A stretch of 64,000 nucleotides of DNA. Origin: Hymenobacter guriensis (GTDB lineage: Bacteria; Bacteroidota; Bacteroidia; Cytophagales; Hymenobacteraceae). The translations under genes and the position numbers were made by a program. The DNA is taken from contig NZ_JADWYK010000003.1 of assembly GCF_015773195.1 (NCBI RefSeq), forward strand, positions 124,001 through 188,000, given 5' to 3'. Every line of letters starts with the position of its first letter. Positions within the stretch are counted from its first letter, which is position 1. Below the pieces are notes generated by a model that was given only the letters and a program-made list of their open reading frames with translations, was not told the DNA's origin and made no database searches. Positions 26,000-33,839 of the stretch are shown one piece after another.

Positions 26000-26061
26000 G
26001 CTCCAAATTCCCCCTTTTTTTCTGCGTTTTTTCTTCACACATTCTTCAAACTCTTTGTCTT

Positions 26062-26322
26062 ATGCTGCTCTCTCTGTTGCTGCAGGTTGTTAATGCTGTT
26101 GGTCTGGCTGTAATGGGTGCCGGTATCGGTGCCGGTCTGGCTATTCTGGGTGCTGGTCTGGGTATCGGCCGCATCGGTGGCTCGGCCATGGAAGCCATCG
26201 GCCGTCAGCCGGAGGCCTCCGGCAAAATCCAGACGGCTATGCTGATCGTAGCTGCTCTGGTAGAAGGTGCTGCTCTGTTCGCAGTAGTAGTCTGCCTGCT
26301 GATTGCCCTGAAGCTTCAGTAG
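26062..26322 (+). CDS. atpE: ATP synthase F0 subunit c
   Basis: An 86-residue proteolipid of two helices around the polar loop GRQPEASGKIQ. The first helix is Gly/Ala-rich (GAGIGAGLAILGAGLGIG). The ion-binding carboxylate is Glu68 in AALVEGAALFAVV. The second helix lacks the Ser/Thr next to Glu seen in Na-type rings, so proton coupling is expected. Followed by two strong hairpins before atpF. Confidence 0.95.
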   Translation: MLLSLLLQVVNAVGLAVMGAGIGAGLAILGAGLGIGRIGGSAMEAIGRQPEASGKIQTAMLIVAALVEGAALFAVVVCLLIALKLQ

Positions 26323-26332
26323 AGAATCTGCC

Positions 26333-26446
26333 AGACCCGATTCGCCGGCTGGGCTCGTCTGTAGCCCGGCCGGTGCATCGGGTTTGTGGTTTCTTTGGGT
26401 TGAAGTGGTCAGATGAAGCCTGGGCCCCGCGCCCAGTCGTCTGCCT
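26333..26446 (+). promoter_or_regulatory. Two RNA hairpins between atpE and atpF
   Basis: The first hairpin pairs 26333-26355 with 26363-26385 over 23 positions: 19 Watson-Crick, three G-U, one mismatch, 7-base loop. It starts ten bases after the atpE stop. The second pairs CAGATGAAGCCTGGGC near 26411-26426 with GCCCAGTCGTCTG near 26433-26445. Neither has a T-run, so they are more likely RNA-processing or stability elements than terminators. A role in raising subunit c relative to b is inferred from the gene order. Confidence 0.7.
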
Positions 26447-26475
26447 TCATTATTCACCGATTTAGCTGAGCCCTG

Positions 26476-26967
26476 ATGCTTACCAACCCTAGTATTGGCC
26501 TGCTGTTCTGGCAGCTGGTCATTTTCCTGATTCTTCTCTTCCTGCTCACCAAGTTCGCTTGGAAGCCTATCCTTAGCTCCCTGCGCGAGCGGGAAAGCTC
26601 CATCGAAGGTGCGCTGCGCATGGCCGACCAGGCCAAGCTGGAAATGCAGGAGCTTAAAGCCGGCAACGAAAAGCTGCTGGCCGAAGCCCGCATGGAGCGC
26701 GACCGTATTCTGAAGGAAGCCACCACGGTATCCAACCAGCTCATTGAGCAGGCCAAGACCAAGGCAACCGAAGAAGGCAACCGCATGATTGTGCAGGCCC
26801 GCGAAGCCATTCAGAACGAGAAAAATGCTGCTCTGGCCGAGGTGAAAAACACCGCTGCCAAGCTGTCCATCGACATTGCGGAGCGCATCCTGCGCCGCGA
26901 GCTGGCCGACCAGCCCGCTCAGCAGCAGCTCGTGGACTCGTACCTGAAGGAAGTAAAATTGAATTAG
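26476..26967 (+). CDS. atpF: ATP synthase F0 subunit b
   Basis: A 163-residue peripheral-stalk protein: one N-terminal helix (LLFWQLVIFLILLFLLTKFAW) followed by a long charged helix (KLLAEARMERDRILKEA), typical of the b dimer that binds delta and alpha. The family motif ending WKPILSSLREREssIEG is clear at residues 32-49. The TAG stop is the first three bases of the left arm of the next repeat. Confidence 0.95.
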   Translation: MLTNPSIGLLFWQLVIFLILLFLLTKFAWKPILSSLRERESSIEGALRMADQAKLEMQELKAGNEKLLAEARMERDRILKEATTVSNQLIEQAKTKATEEGNRMIVQAREAIQNEKNAALAEVKNTAAKLSIDIAERILRRELADQPAQQQLVDSYLKEVKLN

Positions 26968-27051
26968 TAGTGAGTATTAAGTATTGAGTAGTGAGGTTCG
27001 GTCAGCCGGATAACACCTGTCTCAATACTCACTACCAACTACTCAATACTA
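26965..27051. repeat. Inverted heptad repeat between atpF and atpH
   Basis: The left arm (26965-26995) and right arm (27021-27051) are arrays of the 7-mer GTAKTGA. Their T/G choices differ, so several pairs would be G-U or mismatched in RNA. The left arm begins at the atpF stop codon and the right arm ends six bases before the atpH ATG. The 25-base loop is unrelated sequence. Confidence 0.9.
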
Positions 27052-27057
27052 AAATCA

Positions 27058-27618
27058 ATGTCTGAACAACGAGTTGCTTCCCGCTACGCTAAGTCCCTGC
27101 TGGACCTGGCTGAGGAGCGCGGGACGCTGGCGCAGGTGAAAGAGGATATGGACTTGTTCAGCAAGACGCTGGACGAGAACCGCGACCTGCGCCTGCTGCT
27201 GCGCAACCCCATCGTGAACCACGATAAAAAGCTCGCCATTCTGCGGGCGGTGTTCGGGGGCAAAGTGTCGGACCTCACGGAGAAGTTCTTCACTATCGTC
27301 ACCCAGAAAAACCGCGAAAGCGCCCTGGAATTCATTGGCTCCGAGTTCCGGACCCAGTACAACCAGCTGCGTGGCGTGCAAACGGCCGAAGTAACCACGG
27401 CTACCCCGCTGGATGCGCCCACGCGCCTGCAGGTAGTGCAGATGGTGCGCGAGCAAACCGGCCTCCAGCAGGTCACCCTCACCGAGAAAGTAGATGCCTC
27501 GCTCATCGGCGGCTTTGTGCTGCGCGTGGGCGACCAGCAGATCGACGACTCGGTACGTTACCGCTTGCGCAAGCTGCGCAGCGAATTCTCGAAGAACCCC
27601 TACCAATCCCAACTATAA
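27058..27618 (+). CDS. atpH: ATP synthase F1 subunit delta
   Basis: A 186-residue OSCP/delta subunit linking the b stalk to the top of F1. The N-terminus EQRVASRYAKSLLDLAEERG, the middle LLLRNPIVNHDKKLAILRAV and the C-terminal VDASLIGGFVLRVGDQQIDD are family motifs. Length is typical. atpA begins six bases after the stop. Confidence 0.95.
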   Translation: MSEQRVASRYAKSLLDLAEERGTLAQVKEDMDLFSKTLDENRDLRLLLRNPIVNHDKKLAILRAVFGGKVSDLTEKFFTIVTQKNRESALEFIGSEFRTQYNQLRGVQTAEVTTATPLDAPTRLQVVQMVREQTGLQQVTLTEKVDASLIGGFVLRVGDQQIDDSVRYRLRKLRSEFSKNPYQSQL

Positions 27619-27624
27619 TCCACC

Positions 27625-29208
27625 ATGGCAGAAGTACGTCCGGATGAAGTATCCGCCATTCTGCGGGAGCAGTTGTCCAACTTCAAAACCGCCGCCGAGC
27701 TCGAAGAGGTTGGTACGGTACTGCAGGTTGGCGACGGTGTAGCCCGCATCTACGGCCTGGGCAATGCCCAGTCGGGGGAATTGCTCGAATTTGAAAATGG
27801 CCTCCAAGCCCTCGTGCTCAACCTGGAAGAAGACAATGTAGGTGCCGTAATGCTCGGCGACTACAGCGAAATCCGGGAAGGCGCTACGGTGCGTCGCACC
27901 AATAAAATTGCCTCTATCAACGTCGGCGAAGGCATTGTGGGCCGCGTGGTGAACACGCTGGGCCAGCCCATCGACGGCCGCGGCCCCATCCAGGGCGAAA
28001 CCTACGATATGCCCCTGGAGCGTAAGGCTCCCGGCGTAATCTACCGCCAGCCGGTAACCGAGCCCATGCAAACGGGTATCAAGGCTATTGACGCCATGAT
28101 TCCGATTGGGCGCGGCCAGCGTGAGCTGATCATCGGCGACCGTCAGACGGGAAAGTCGGCGGTGGCTATTGACACCATCCTGAACCAGCGCGAGTTCTTC
28201 GACCGCGGTGAGCCAGTATTCTGCATCTACGTAGCCGTAGGCCAGAAAGCCTCCACTGTAGCCCAGGTAGTAAACTCCCTGCAGCGTGGTGGTGCTATGG
28301 ACTACACCGTAGTGGTTTCGGCTTCGGCTTCGGATCCGGCTCCTATGCAGTTCTTTGCTCCCTTCACCGGTGCCGCTATCGGCGAGTTCTTCCGCGACAC
28401 GGGCCGTCCCGCCCTGGTGGTGTACGACGACTTGTCGAAGCAGGCGGTGGCTTACCGCGAGGTGTCGCTGCTGCTGCGTCGTCCTCCCGGACGCGAGGCT
28501 TATCCCGGCGACGTATTCTACCTGCACAGCCGCTTGCTGGAGCGCGCCGCGAAGATCAACGCTTCCGACGTTATTGCCCGCGACATGAACGACCTGCCCG
28601 AGAGCATCAAGCACCTCGTGAAAGGCGGCGGTTCGCTCACGGCACTGCCCCTCATCGAAACCCAGGCAGGTGACGTTTCGGCGTATATCCCCACGAACGT
28701 AATTTCGATTACGGACGGGCAGATCTTCCTTGAAACCAACCTCTTCAACTCGGGTATCCGGCCAGCCATCAACGTAGGTATTTCGGTATCGCGCGTGGGG
28801 GGTAACGCTCAGATCAAGTCGATGAAAAAAGTGGCTGGTACGCTGAAGCTCGACCAGGCTCAGTTCCGCGAACTGGAGGCCTTCGCCAAGTTCGGCTCCG
28901 ACCTCGACGCCTCGACCAAGCTCACCATTGAGCGGGGCCGTCGCAACCTCGAAATCCTGAAGCAGCCCCAGTTCTCGCCCCAGAAGGTAGAAGATCAGGT
29001 AGCCGTGATTTACGCCGCTACCAACGGTCTGCTCGACCAGGTGCCCGTAAACAAGGTGCGCGAGTTCGAAAAGGAGTTTGTACAGGTGATGAACACCCGT
29101 CACCCCGACGTGCTGAAGTCCCTGAAAGCCGGCAAGCTGGATGACACCATCACCAACGCCATCCGTCAGGTAGCCAAAGACCTGTCGGCGGTGTACGCCA
29201 ATAAGTAA
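27625..29208 (+). CDS. atpA: ATP synthase F1 subunit alpha
   Basis: The 527-residue alpha subunit of the F1 catalytic hexamer. Motifs: [20 protein letters not shown] in the beta-barrel domain, the P-loop GDRQTGKSA (171-179), [14 protein letters not shown] and the [20 protein letters not shown] region. All expected residues are present. The TAA stop is seven bases before the repeat in the gap to atpG. Confidence 0.97.
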   Translation: MAEVRPDEVSAILREQLSNFKTAAELEEVGTVLQVGDGVARIYGLGNAQSGELLEFENGLQALVLNLEEDNVGAVMLGDYSEIREGATVRRTNKIASINVGEGIVGRVVNTLGQPIDGRGPIQGETYDMPLERKAPGVIYRQPVTEPMQTGIKAIDAMIPIGRGQRELIIGDRQTGKSAVAIDTILNQREFFDRGEPVFCIYVAVGQKASTVAQVVNSLQRGGAMDYTVVVSASASDPAPMQFFAPFTGAAIGEFFRDTGRPALVVYDDLSKQAVAYREVSLLLRRPPGREAYPGDVFYLHSRLLERAAKINASDVIARDMNDLPESIKHLVKGGGSLTALPLIETQAGDVSAYIPTNVISITDGQIFLETNLFNSGIRPAINVGISVSRVGGNAQIKSMKKVAGTLKLDQAQFRELEAFAKFGSDLDASTKLTIERGRRNLEILKQPQFSPQKVEDQVAVIYAATNGLLDQVPVNKVREFEKEFVQVMNTRHPDVLKSLKAGKLDDTITNAIRQVAKDLSAVYANK

Positions 29209-29213
29209 TTCAT

Positions 29214-29308
29214 TAGTTGTCAGTTGCCGGTTGTCAGTTGTCAGGAAGAAGGTGCCGTAAGGCCGCTTCACTAAAACTGACAACCGGCAACGAGCAACTG
29301 ACAACTCA
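29214..29308. repeat. Inverted GTTGTCA heptad repeat between atpA and atpG
   Basis: Left arm 29214-29244 contains AGTTGTCAGTTGCCGGTTG and further GTTGTCA units. Right arm 29273-29308 carries the complement, with one extra 7-mer (CTCGTTG) inserted in its complement. The arms end 11 bases before the atpG ATG. A length difference of one unit between arms suggests slippage of whole heptads. Confidence 0.9.
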
Positions 29309-29319
29309 TTTTCACGAGA

Positions 29320-30210
29320 ATGGCTAGCTTAAAAGAAGTTCGGAACCGCATCGTATCGGTGCAGAGCACGCAGCAAATCACCAAAGCCATGAAAATGGTG
29401 GCGGCGGCCAAGCTGCGGCGGGCTCAGGACAACATCCTGCGCATGCGCCCCTACGCTCAGCGGCTCAACAGCATTCTGAGCAACCTTACCGGCCTCACGG
29501 GCGGCGAGGTAGTGAGCGAGTACGCCGTGCAGCGCGAGGTGCGCCGCGTGCTGGTCATTGCCATTACCTCCGACCGGGGCTTGGCCGGTGCCTTCAACAG
29601 CAACATCTTCAAGGGGGTGAACCAGCTGCTGCGCGAGCGGTATGCTGCCCAGGCTGCCGCCGGGACCGTAACCTTCATGGCCATCGGTAAGAAGGCCCAC
29701 GACTACTTCGCTAAGCGCGGTCCGTTGCTGGGCAACTATCAGCACGTGTTCGGCAAGCTGTCGTTTGATACTGTGCGCGAAGCTGCTGAGGCCGCTATGG
29801 AAGGTTTCCGCACCGGCCAGTTCGACGAGGTAGTGATGGTGTACAACGAGTTCCGCAACGTAGCCACGCAGATTGTGCGCGCCGAGCAGCTGCTGCCGCT
29901 GGTGCCTGCCGAGCCTGCGGCCACGGCTACTGCTGCCTCAAACGTGGACTACATCTTCGAGCCATCGAAGGAGGAAATCGTGCAGACCCTGATTCCACAG
30001 TCTCTGAAGGTGCAGCTCTACAAGGCCGTGCTGGAAAGCAACGCCTCGGAACACGGTGCCCGCATGACGGCTATGGACAAGGCAACCGACAACGCTGGTG
30101 AGTTGCTCAAGTCGCTCAAGCTGACGTATAACCGTACCCGTCAGGCGGCCATTACCACCGAGATTCTCGAAATCGTAGGTGGGGCCGAGGCCCTGGCGTC
30201 AAGCCGGTAG
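29320..30210 (+). CDS. atpG: ATP synthase F1 subunit gamma
   Basis: The 296-residue rotor subunit. The N-terminal coiled-coil motif VRNRIVSVQSTQQITKAMKM and the C-terminal LKLTYNRTRQAAITTEILEI are diagnostic. A small Ala/Thr-rich insertion (PAEPAATATAASNV) lies near residue 200, as often in Bacteroidota. Last gene of the cluster: beta (atpD) and epsilon (atpC) are absent here and must be encoded elsewhere, the usual split arrangement in this phylum. A strong terminator follows. Confidence 0.96.
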   Translation: MASLKEVRNRIVSVQSTQQITKAMKMVAAAKLRRAQDNILRMRPYAQRLNSILSNLTGLTGGEVVSEYAVQREVRRVLVIAITSDRGLAGAFNSNIFKGVNQLLRERYAAQAAAGTVTFMAIGKKAHDYFAKRGPLLGNYQHVFGKLSFDTVREAAEAAMEGFRTGQFDEVVMVYNEFRNVATQIVRAEQLLPLVPAEPAATATAASNVDYIFEPSKEEIVQTLIPQSLKVQLYKAVLESNASEHGARMTAMDKATDNAGELLKSLKLTYNRTRQAAITTEILEIVGGAEALASSR

Positions 30211-30230
30211 TTTTCCTGGCTTTTACTACA

Positions 30231-30263
30231 AGGCCCGCTTCCGGAAGGAGGCGGGCCTTTTTT
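30231..30263 (+). terminator. Terminator of the ATP synthase cluster
   Basis: AGGCCCGC at 30231-30238 pairs with GCGGGCCT at 30251-30258, followed by a T-run to 30263; located 20 bases after the atpG stop. Confidence 0.85.
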
Positions 30264-30397
30264 GTTCGATAAAGAACGTGTCATCTACCTAACTCGAGCG
30301 TCGCGGCGCCTTTTGTTGTTCTCTCATTGGTGAAGGTATGTGCTTGACTTGCCCTTATAGCGGGACTGATGAAAGGCAAGCATGCTCTTGCAGCCGG

Positions 30398-31123
30398 CTA
30401 CAGCTGCATGTACTGGCGCCTGGCCAGCGCCTTATCGGGGCGGGGCGCGGTAGGGGTATCTTCCAAGAGCTCGTAGACCTGCTCAGGCGTGAGCTGGGTA
30501 AAGTCCTTGATGACGGTAAGGGGAGCCTGAAACTGACCGGCCCTGAGCGTGGTGCTCACGCCGATGCAGCGCATACGGGCCCGGTAAGCGGCCTGCTCAC
30601 CCAGAATGGCATCCTCGAAGACCACGCACCGCTCGGGTGGCACGCCTAGCTTGCGGGCCGCCACGGCAAAGGTATCGGCGTGGGGTTTGCCGTTGGGTAC
30701 GTCGGCTTTGCCCACAATCACATCGAAGTAGGAACGCAGGTGCAGGTGGTCGAGAATGTAGCCGATGGTTTCGGGAGCGGAGCCGGTGCCCAGCGCTAGG
30801 CGAAAGCCGGCGGCGCGGGCGGCCTGCAGGAAGGCCGTAAGGCCCGGCAGCTCGCGGCGGTGGTTCCAGTAGAGGGTACGATACAGGAACTCCCGCTGGG
30901 AGGCGTACTCCTCCAGCTGCTTCTTGGGCACAGGGTGGCGAAATACGGTTTGCAGAATGTTGGTGGCCGGCATGCCGTTGAGGCGGGCCAGCAGCCGGCG
31001 GGCGTTGGTGGTAAGGCCATGCTCGCGGAACAGCAGCTGGAAGGCCCGCGCCTGGTAGCGGGTGTTGTCGACGAGGACGCCATCCATGTCGAAAAGGAGG
31101 GCGTAGGGAGCAGAATCGGCCAT
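30398..31123 (-). CDS. HAD-superfamily hydrolase, beta-phosphoglucomutase/phosphatase type
   Basis: With ATG at 31123 the protein is 241 residues. HAD motifs are in order: motif I FDMDGVLVD (nucleophile D12, acid D14), a helical cap, motif II LGTGS, motif III Lys in PNGKPHAD, and motif IV FEDAILGEQAA. This is the subfamily I cap type of sugar-phosphate phosphatases and phosphoglucomutases. The substrate cannot be read. An upstream ATG adds seven residues (MFPAFLL) and overlaps the divergent leader. It is transcribed away from the PafA-type phosphatase next to it. Confidence 0.88.
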   Translation of the reverse strand: MADSAPYALLFDMDGVLVDNTRYQARAFQLLFREHGLTTNARRLLARLNGMPATNILQTVFRHPVPKKQLEEYASQREFLYRTLYWNHRRELPGLTAFLQAARAAGFRLALGTGSAPETIGYILDHLHLRSYFDVIVGKADVPNGKPHADTFAVAARKLGVPPERCVVFEDAILGEQAAYRARMRCIGVSTTLRAGQFQAPLTVIKDFTQLTPEQVYELLEDTPTAPRPDKALARRQYMQL

Positions 31124-31230
31124 GAGCAGGAAAGCAGGAAACAACAGGGAAGGAGCGGGGCGCCGCCTGCTGCCTGTACGCGCCCATCACCAATTTGGCT
31201 GCCCGGGGTGCAACTCCGGCCCCGGGCCAG

Positions 31231-31238
31231 TATCTTTG
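31231..31238 (+). promoter_or_regulatory. -7 box supporting a TTG start for the alkaline phosphatase
   Basis: TATCTTTG matches TAnnTTTG. Transcription from it would start near 31245, downstream of the longest open-frame start but upstream of TTG 31302, so it argues for the later start. Confidence 0.55.
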
Positions 31239-31301
31239 CCCCTGCCCGTAGCTGCCGCTGTTTGCCTGGCGGCCGGGCTGTTCACCCTGTTGTCTGCTGA
31301 T

Positions 31302-33014
31302 TTGAAAAAGCATTTGTGTTTGCTGCTGCTGGCGGCGCTGGCCCTGCCCGGGCTGGCGCAGAAAAAGACGGCTCCGCTCGACCGGCCCCGGCTCGTGGTC
31401 GGCATCGTGGTAGATCAGATGCGCTACGACTACCTGTACCGCTACTGGGAAAAGTATGGCGACGGGGGCTTTAAGCGCCTGCTCAGCCAGGGCTTCAGCT
31501 ACGAGAATACCCATTACAACTACGTGCCTACCTACACTGGGCCGGGCCACGCCAGTATCTATACCGGGACCACACCCTCGGTGCATGGCATAGTGGGCAA
31601 CAACTGGTGGGTGCGCGAAGACAGCAAGGCCACCTATGTGACTGAAGACAAAAGTGTGAAAGCCGTAGGCGGCTCGGCCGCGGCCGGGCAACAGTCGCCC
31701 AAGAACATGCTTTCCACTACCATCACCGACGAGCTGCGCCTGGCTACCAATTTTCAGAGCAAGGTGATAGGAGTGTGCATCAAGGACCGGGGCTCCATTC
31801 TGCCGGCCGGGCACGCGGCCAATGCCGCCTATTGGTTTGACGGGGCCAATGGGGCCTTCATCACCAGCACCTTTTACCAAACCACGCTGCCAGGCTGGGC
31901 CAGCAAGTTCAACGGGGAGTTGCACGCAGCCGAGTACCTAAGCAAGCCCTGGCAAACGCTGCTGCCCTTGAAGGATTACACCGAAAGCACCGCCGACGAT
32001 GCGGTATGGGAAGGCGCGTTCAAGGGCGAGGCCAAACCGGTGTTTCCCCACGACCTGCCCAAGCTGAGCGGGGTGGACGTGGCCGCTGCCCGGGCCGGAC
32101 TCCGGGCCGGCGTCGATGCCTCAGCCGCAAGCAAATCGGCCACCTACGACCTGATTCGCTCTACGCCCTTCGGCAACTCGCTTACGCTGGACTTTGCCCT
32201 GGAAGCCCTGAAAAACGAGCAAATGGGCTTGCGCGAGGTCACGGATTTTCTGGCCCTGAGCTTCAGCAGCACCGACTACGTAGGCCACCAGTTCGGCCCG
32301 AACTCCATTGAGGCCGAAGACACCTACCTGCGCCTCGACCGTGACCTGGAGCGCCTGCTCAACTACCTGGATGCCAACGTAGGCAAAGGCAAAGCGCTGG
32401 TGTTCCTCTCGGCCGACCACGGCGCGGCCCACGCCCCCGACTTCCTGCTGGAGCACGGGGTTCCGGCTGGCAACGTGGGCTCCAAGCTCATGCGCGACTC
32501 CCTGCAGCACGAGCTGGTGCGCCGCCACGGCCCCGGCCAGTGGGTGCTTAGCTTCGAAAACCAGCAGGTGTACCTGAACCGTCCGCTGCTGGCCCAGAAG
32601 AAGCTGGACTTGGCGGCCTTCCAGCGGGAGGTAGCCAACGTGATGCTGCAGTTTGCGGGCGTCACGCGCGCCATCACGGCCGAAGACCTGGAAAAGTCGC
32701 ACTGGGAAAGCGGGATGCTGATGTACCTCGAAAACGGCTTCTTCCCCAAGCGCAGCGGCGACGTGCTGGTGGTGCTGGCCCCGGGCTGGCTCGAATCCTA
32801 CACCTTTCCGGTGAACCGGGGCACCACGCACGGCTCCTCCGGCAACTATGATACGCACGTGCCGCTACTTTTTTGGGGTTGGCACGTAAAGCACGGCGAG
32901 TCCAGCCGCGCGGCCCAGATTACCGATATTGCGCCCACCCTAGCCCGGTGGCTGCACATCCAGGAACCCAACGGCTGCACCGGCCAGCCCTTGCCCGAGG
33001 TGCTCGGCTTCTAG
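31302..33014 (+). CDS. PafA-type alkaline phosphatase
   Basis: From TTG 31302 the protein has 570 residues with a signal peptide (KKHLCLLLLAALALPGLAQ). In this numbering the active site lines up with Flavobacterium/Elizabethkingia PafA: nucleophile Thr79 in PTYTGPGHASIY, Asn100 in GIVGNNWW, and the Lys/Arg pair in CIKDRGS (K161, R163; K162 and R164 in PafA). Zinc ligands appear in VVDQM (D38), SSTDYVGHQFGP, SADHGAAHAPD and a late GTTHGS. It therefore should hydrolyse phosphate monoesters in the periplasm. A longer frame from 31122 would put about 60 non-conserved residues before the signal. Its TAG stop opens the following perfect inverted repeat. Confidence 0.88.
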   Translation: MKKHLCLLLLAALALPGLAQKKTAPLDRPRLVVGIVVDQMRYDYLYRYWEKYGDGGFKRLLSQGFSYENTHYNYVPTYTGPGHASIYTGTTPSVHGIVGNNWWVREDSKATYVTEDKSVKAVGGSAAAGQQSPKNMLSTTITDELRLATNFQSKVIGVCIKDRGSILPAGHAANAAYWFDGANGAFITSTFYQTTLPGWASKFNGELHAAEYLSKPWQTLLPLKDYTESTADDAVWEGAFKGEAKPVFPHDLPKLSGVDVAAARAGLRAGVDASAASKSATYDLIRSTPFGNSLTLDFALEALKNEQMGLREVTDFLALSFSSTDYVGHQFGPNSIEAEDTYLRLDRDLERLLNYLDANVGKGKALVFLSADHGAAHAPDFLLEHGVPAGNVGSKLMRDSLQHELVRRHGPGQWVLSFENQQVYLNRPLLAQKKLDLAAFQREVANVMLQFAGVTRAITAEDLEKSHWESGMLMYLENGFFPKRSGDVLVVLAPGWLESYTFPVNRGTTHGSSGNYDTHVPLLFWGWHVKHGESSRAAQITDIAPTLARWLHIQEPNGCTGQPLPEVLGF

Positions 33015-33139
33015 TTGTCAGTTGTCAGTTGTTCGTTTCAGGGCCGGGTGCCACTTCCTGGCACCCGGCCCTGAAACGAACAACTGACAACTGACAACGA
33101 ATAACAAACAACTGACAACGAACAACTAACAACTCATAC
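33012..33139. repeat. Perfect 40-bp inverted repeat with GTTGTCA heptad arms
   Basis: 33014-33053 is the exact complement of 33059-33098, with the 5-base loop CTTCC. The distal part of each arm is GTTGTCA repeats; the proximal 20 bases are a unique GC-rich core. A tail of further heptad variants (CAACTGA, CAACGAA, CAACTAA) continues to 33136. The left arm starts on the last base of the phosphatase TAG stop, and the tail ends just before the ppa ATG at 33145. No T-run follows. Confidence 0.95.
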
Positions 33140-33144
33140 AGAGA

Positions 33145-33723
33145 ATGGCCCACTTTAACCCCTGGCACGACGTAGCGCGCGGCGAAGACGCCCCCCACGT
33201 AGTTAATGGCATCATTGAAATTCCGAAAGGCTCGAAAGGCAAGTATGAGCTCGACAAGGAAAGCGGCCTGCTCAAGCTGGACCGGGTGCTGTTCTCGGCC
33301 GTGCACTACCCCGCCGCCTACGGCTTTATTCCGCGCACCTACTGCGACGACAACGACCCGCTCGACATCCTGGTGCTGTGCTCCGTGGACATTGTGCCCA
33401 TGTGCCTGGTAGAAGCCAAGGTGATTGGAGTGATGCAGATGGTGGATGGCGACGAGGAAGACGACAAAATCATTGCCGTAGCTGCCCACGACATTTCCGT
33501 GAACCACTACAACGACCTTGATGACCTGCCCCCGCACACCCTGCGCGAGATGCAGCGCTTCTTTGAGGACTACAAAGCTCTGGAGCACAAGCACGTAAGC
33601 GTGGAGCGCTTTATGGGCCGCGAAGAAGCCTACAAGATTGTAGAGAAAAGCATTGCGCTCTACAACGAAACCTTCGGGCACACCACGCAGGACGCTCCGC
33701 AGTCGGCCGGCGTGGAGCTGTAG
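33145..33723 (+). CDS. ppa: Inorganic pyrophosphatase
   Basis: A 192-residue family I soluble pyrophosphatase, cleaving the PPi made in biosynthesis. Motifs: [10 protein letters not shown] at the start, [20 protein letters not shown], the [20 protein letters not shown] strand and the metal-binding [11 protein letters not shown] (D68-D74), then [12 protein letters not shown]. Length matches the family. Its own hairpin terminator follows. Confidence 0.96.
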   Translation: MAHFNPWHDVARGEDAPHVVNGIIEIPKGSKGKYELDKESGLLKLDRVLFSAVHYPAAYGFIPRTYCDDNDPLDILVLCSVDIVPMCLVEAKVIGVMQMVDGDEEDDKIIAVAAHDISVNHYNDLDDLPPHTLREMQRFFEDYKALEHKHVSVERFMGREEAYKIVEKSIALYNETFGHTTQDAPQSAGVEL

Positions 33724-33741
33724 CCCACTGCAGCGGTGCCG

Positions 33742-33781
33742 AAACGTCCCCGTCTGGCCTGGCGCCGGGCGGGGACGTTTT
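33742..33781 (+). terminator. Terminator of ppa
   Basis: AAACGTCCCC at 33742-33751 pairs with GGGGACGTTT at 33771-33780, ending in four T; 18 bases after the ppa stop. The inner loop can also fold (GGCGCC). Confidence 0.75.
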
Positions 33782-33839
33782 GCGTTGGCAGCACGAAGCT
33801 CCACCGTACCCTTTGCCGACGGGCTACGTACCGGCTGCT

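Noticed and set aside
27613..29304. A 563-codon antisense frame over atpA
   Set aside because: Shadow of atpA; part of its start is simply translated GTTGTCA heptads from the next gap.
30597..31925. A 442-codon minus-strand frame over the HAD and phosphatase genes
   Set aside because: Crosses two good genes in another frame, with Arg/Pro/Gly-rich shadow composition.
24328..33139. Heptad arrays as CRISPR or as ordinary microsatellites
   Set aside because: Units are 7-8 bp with no spacers, and they come in paired inverted arms, unlike either.
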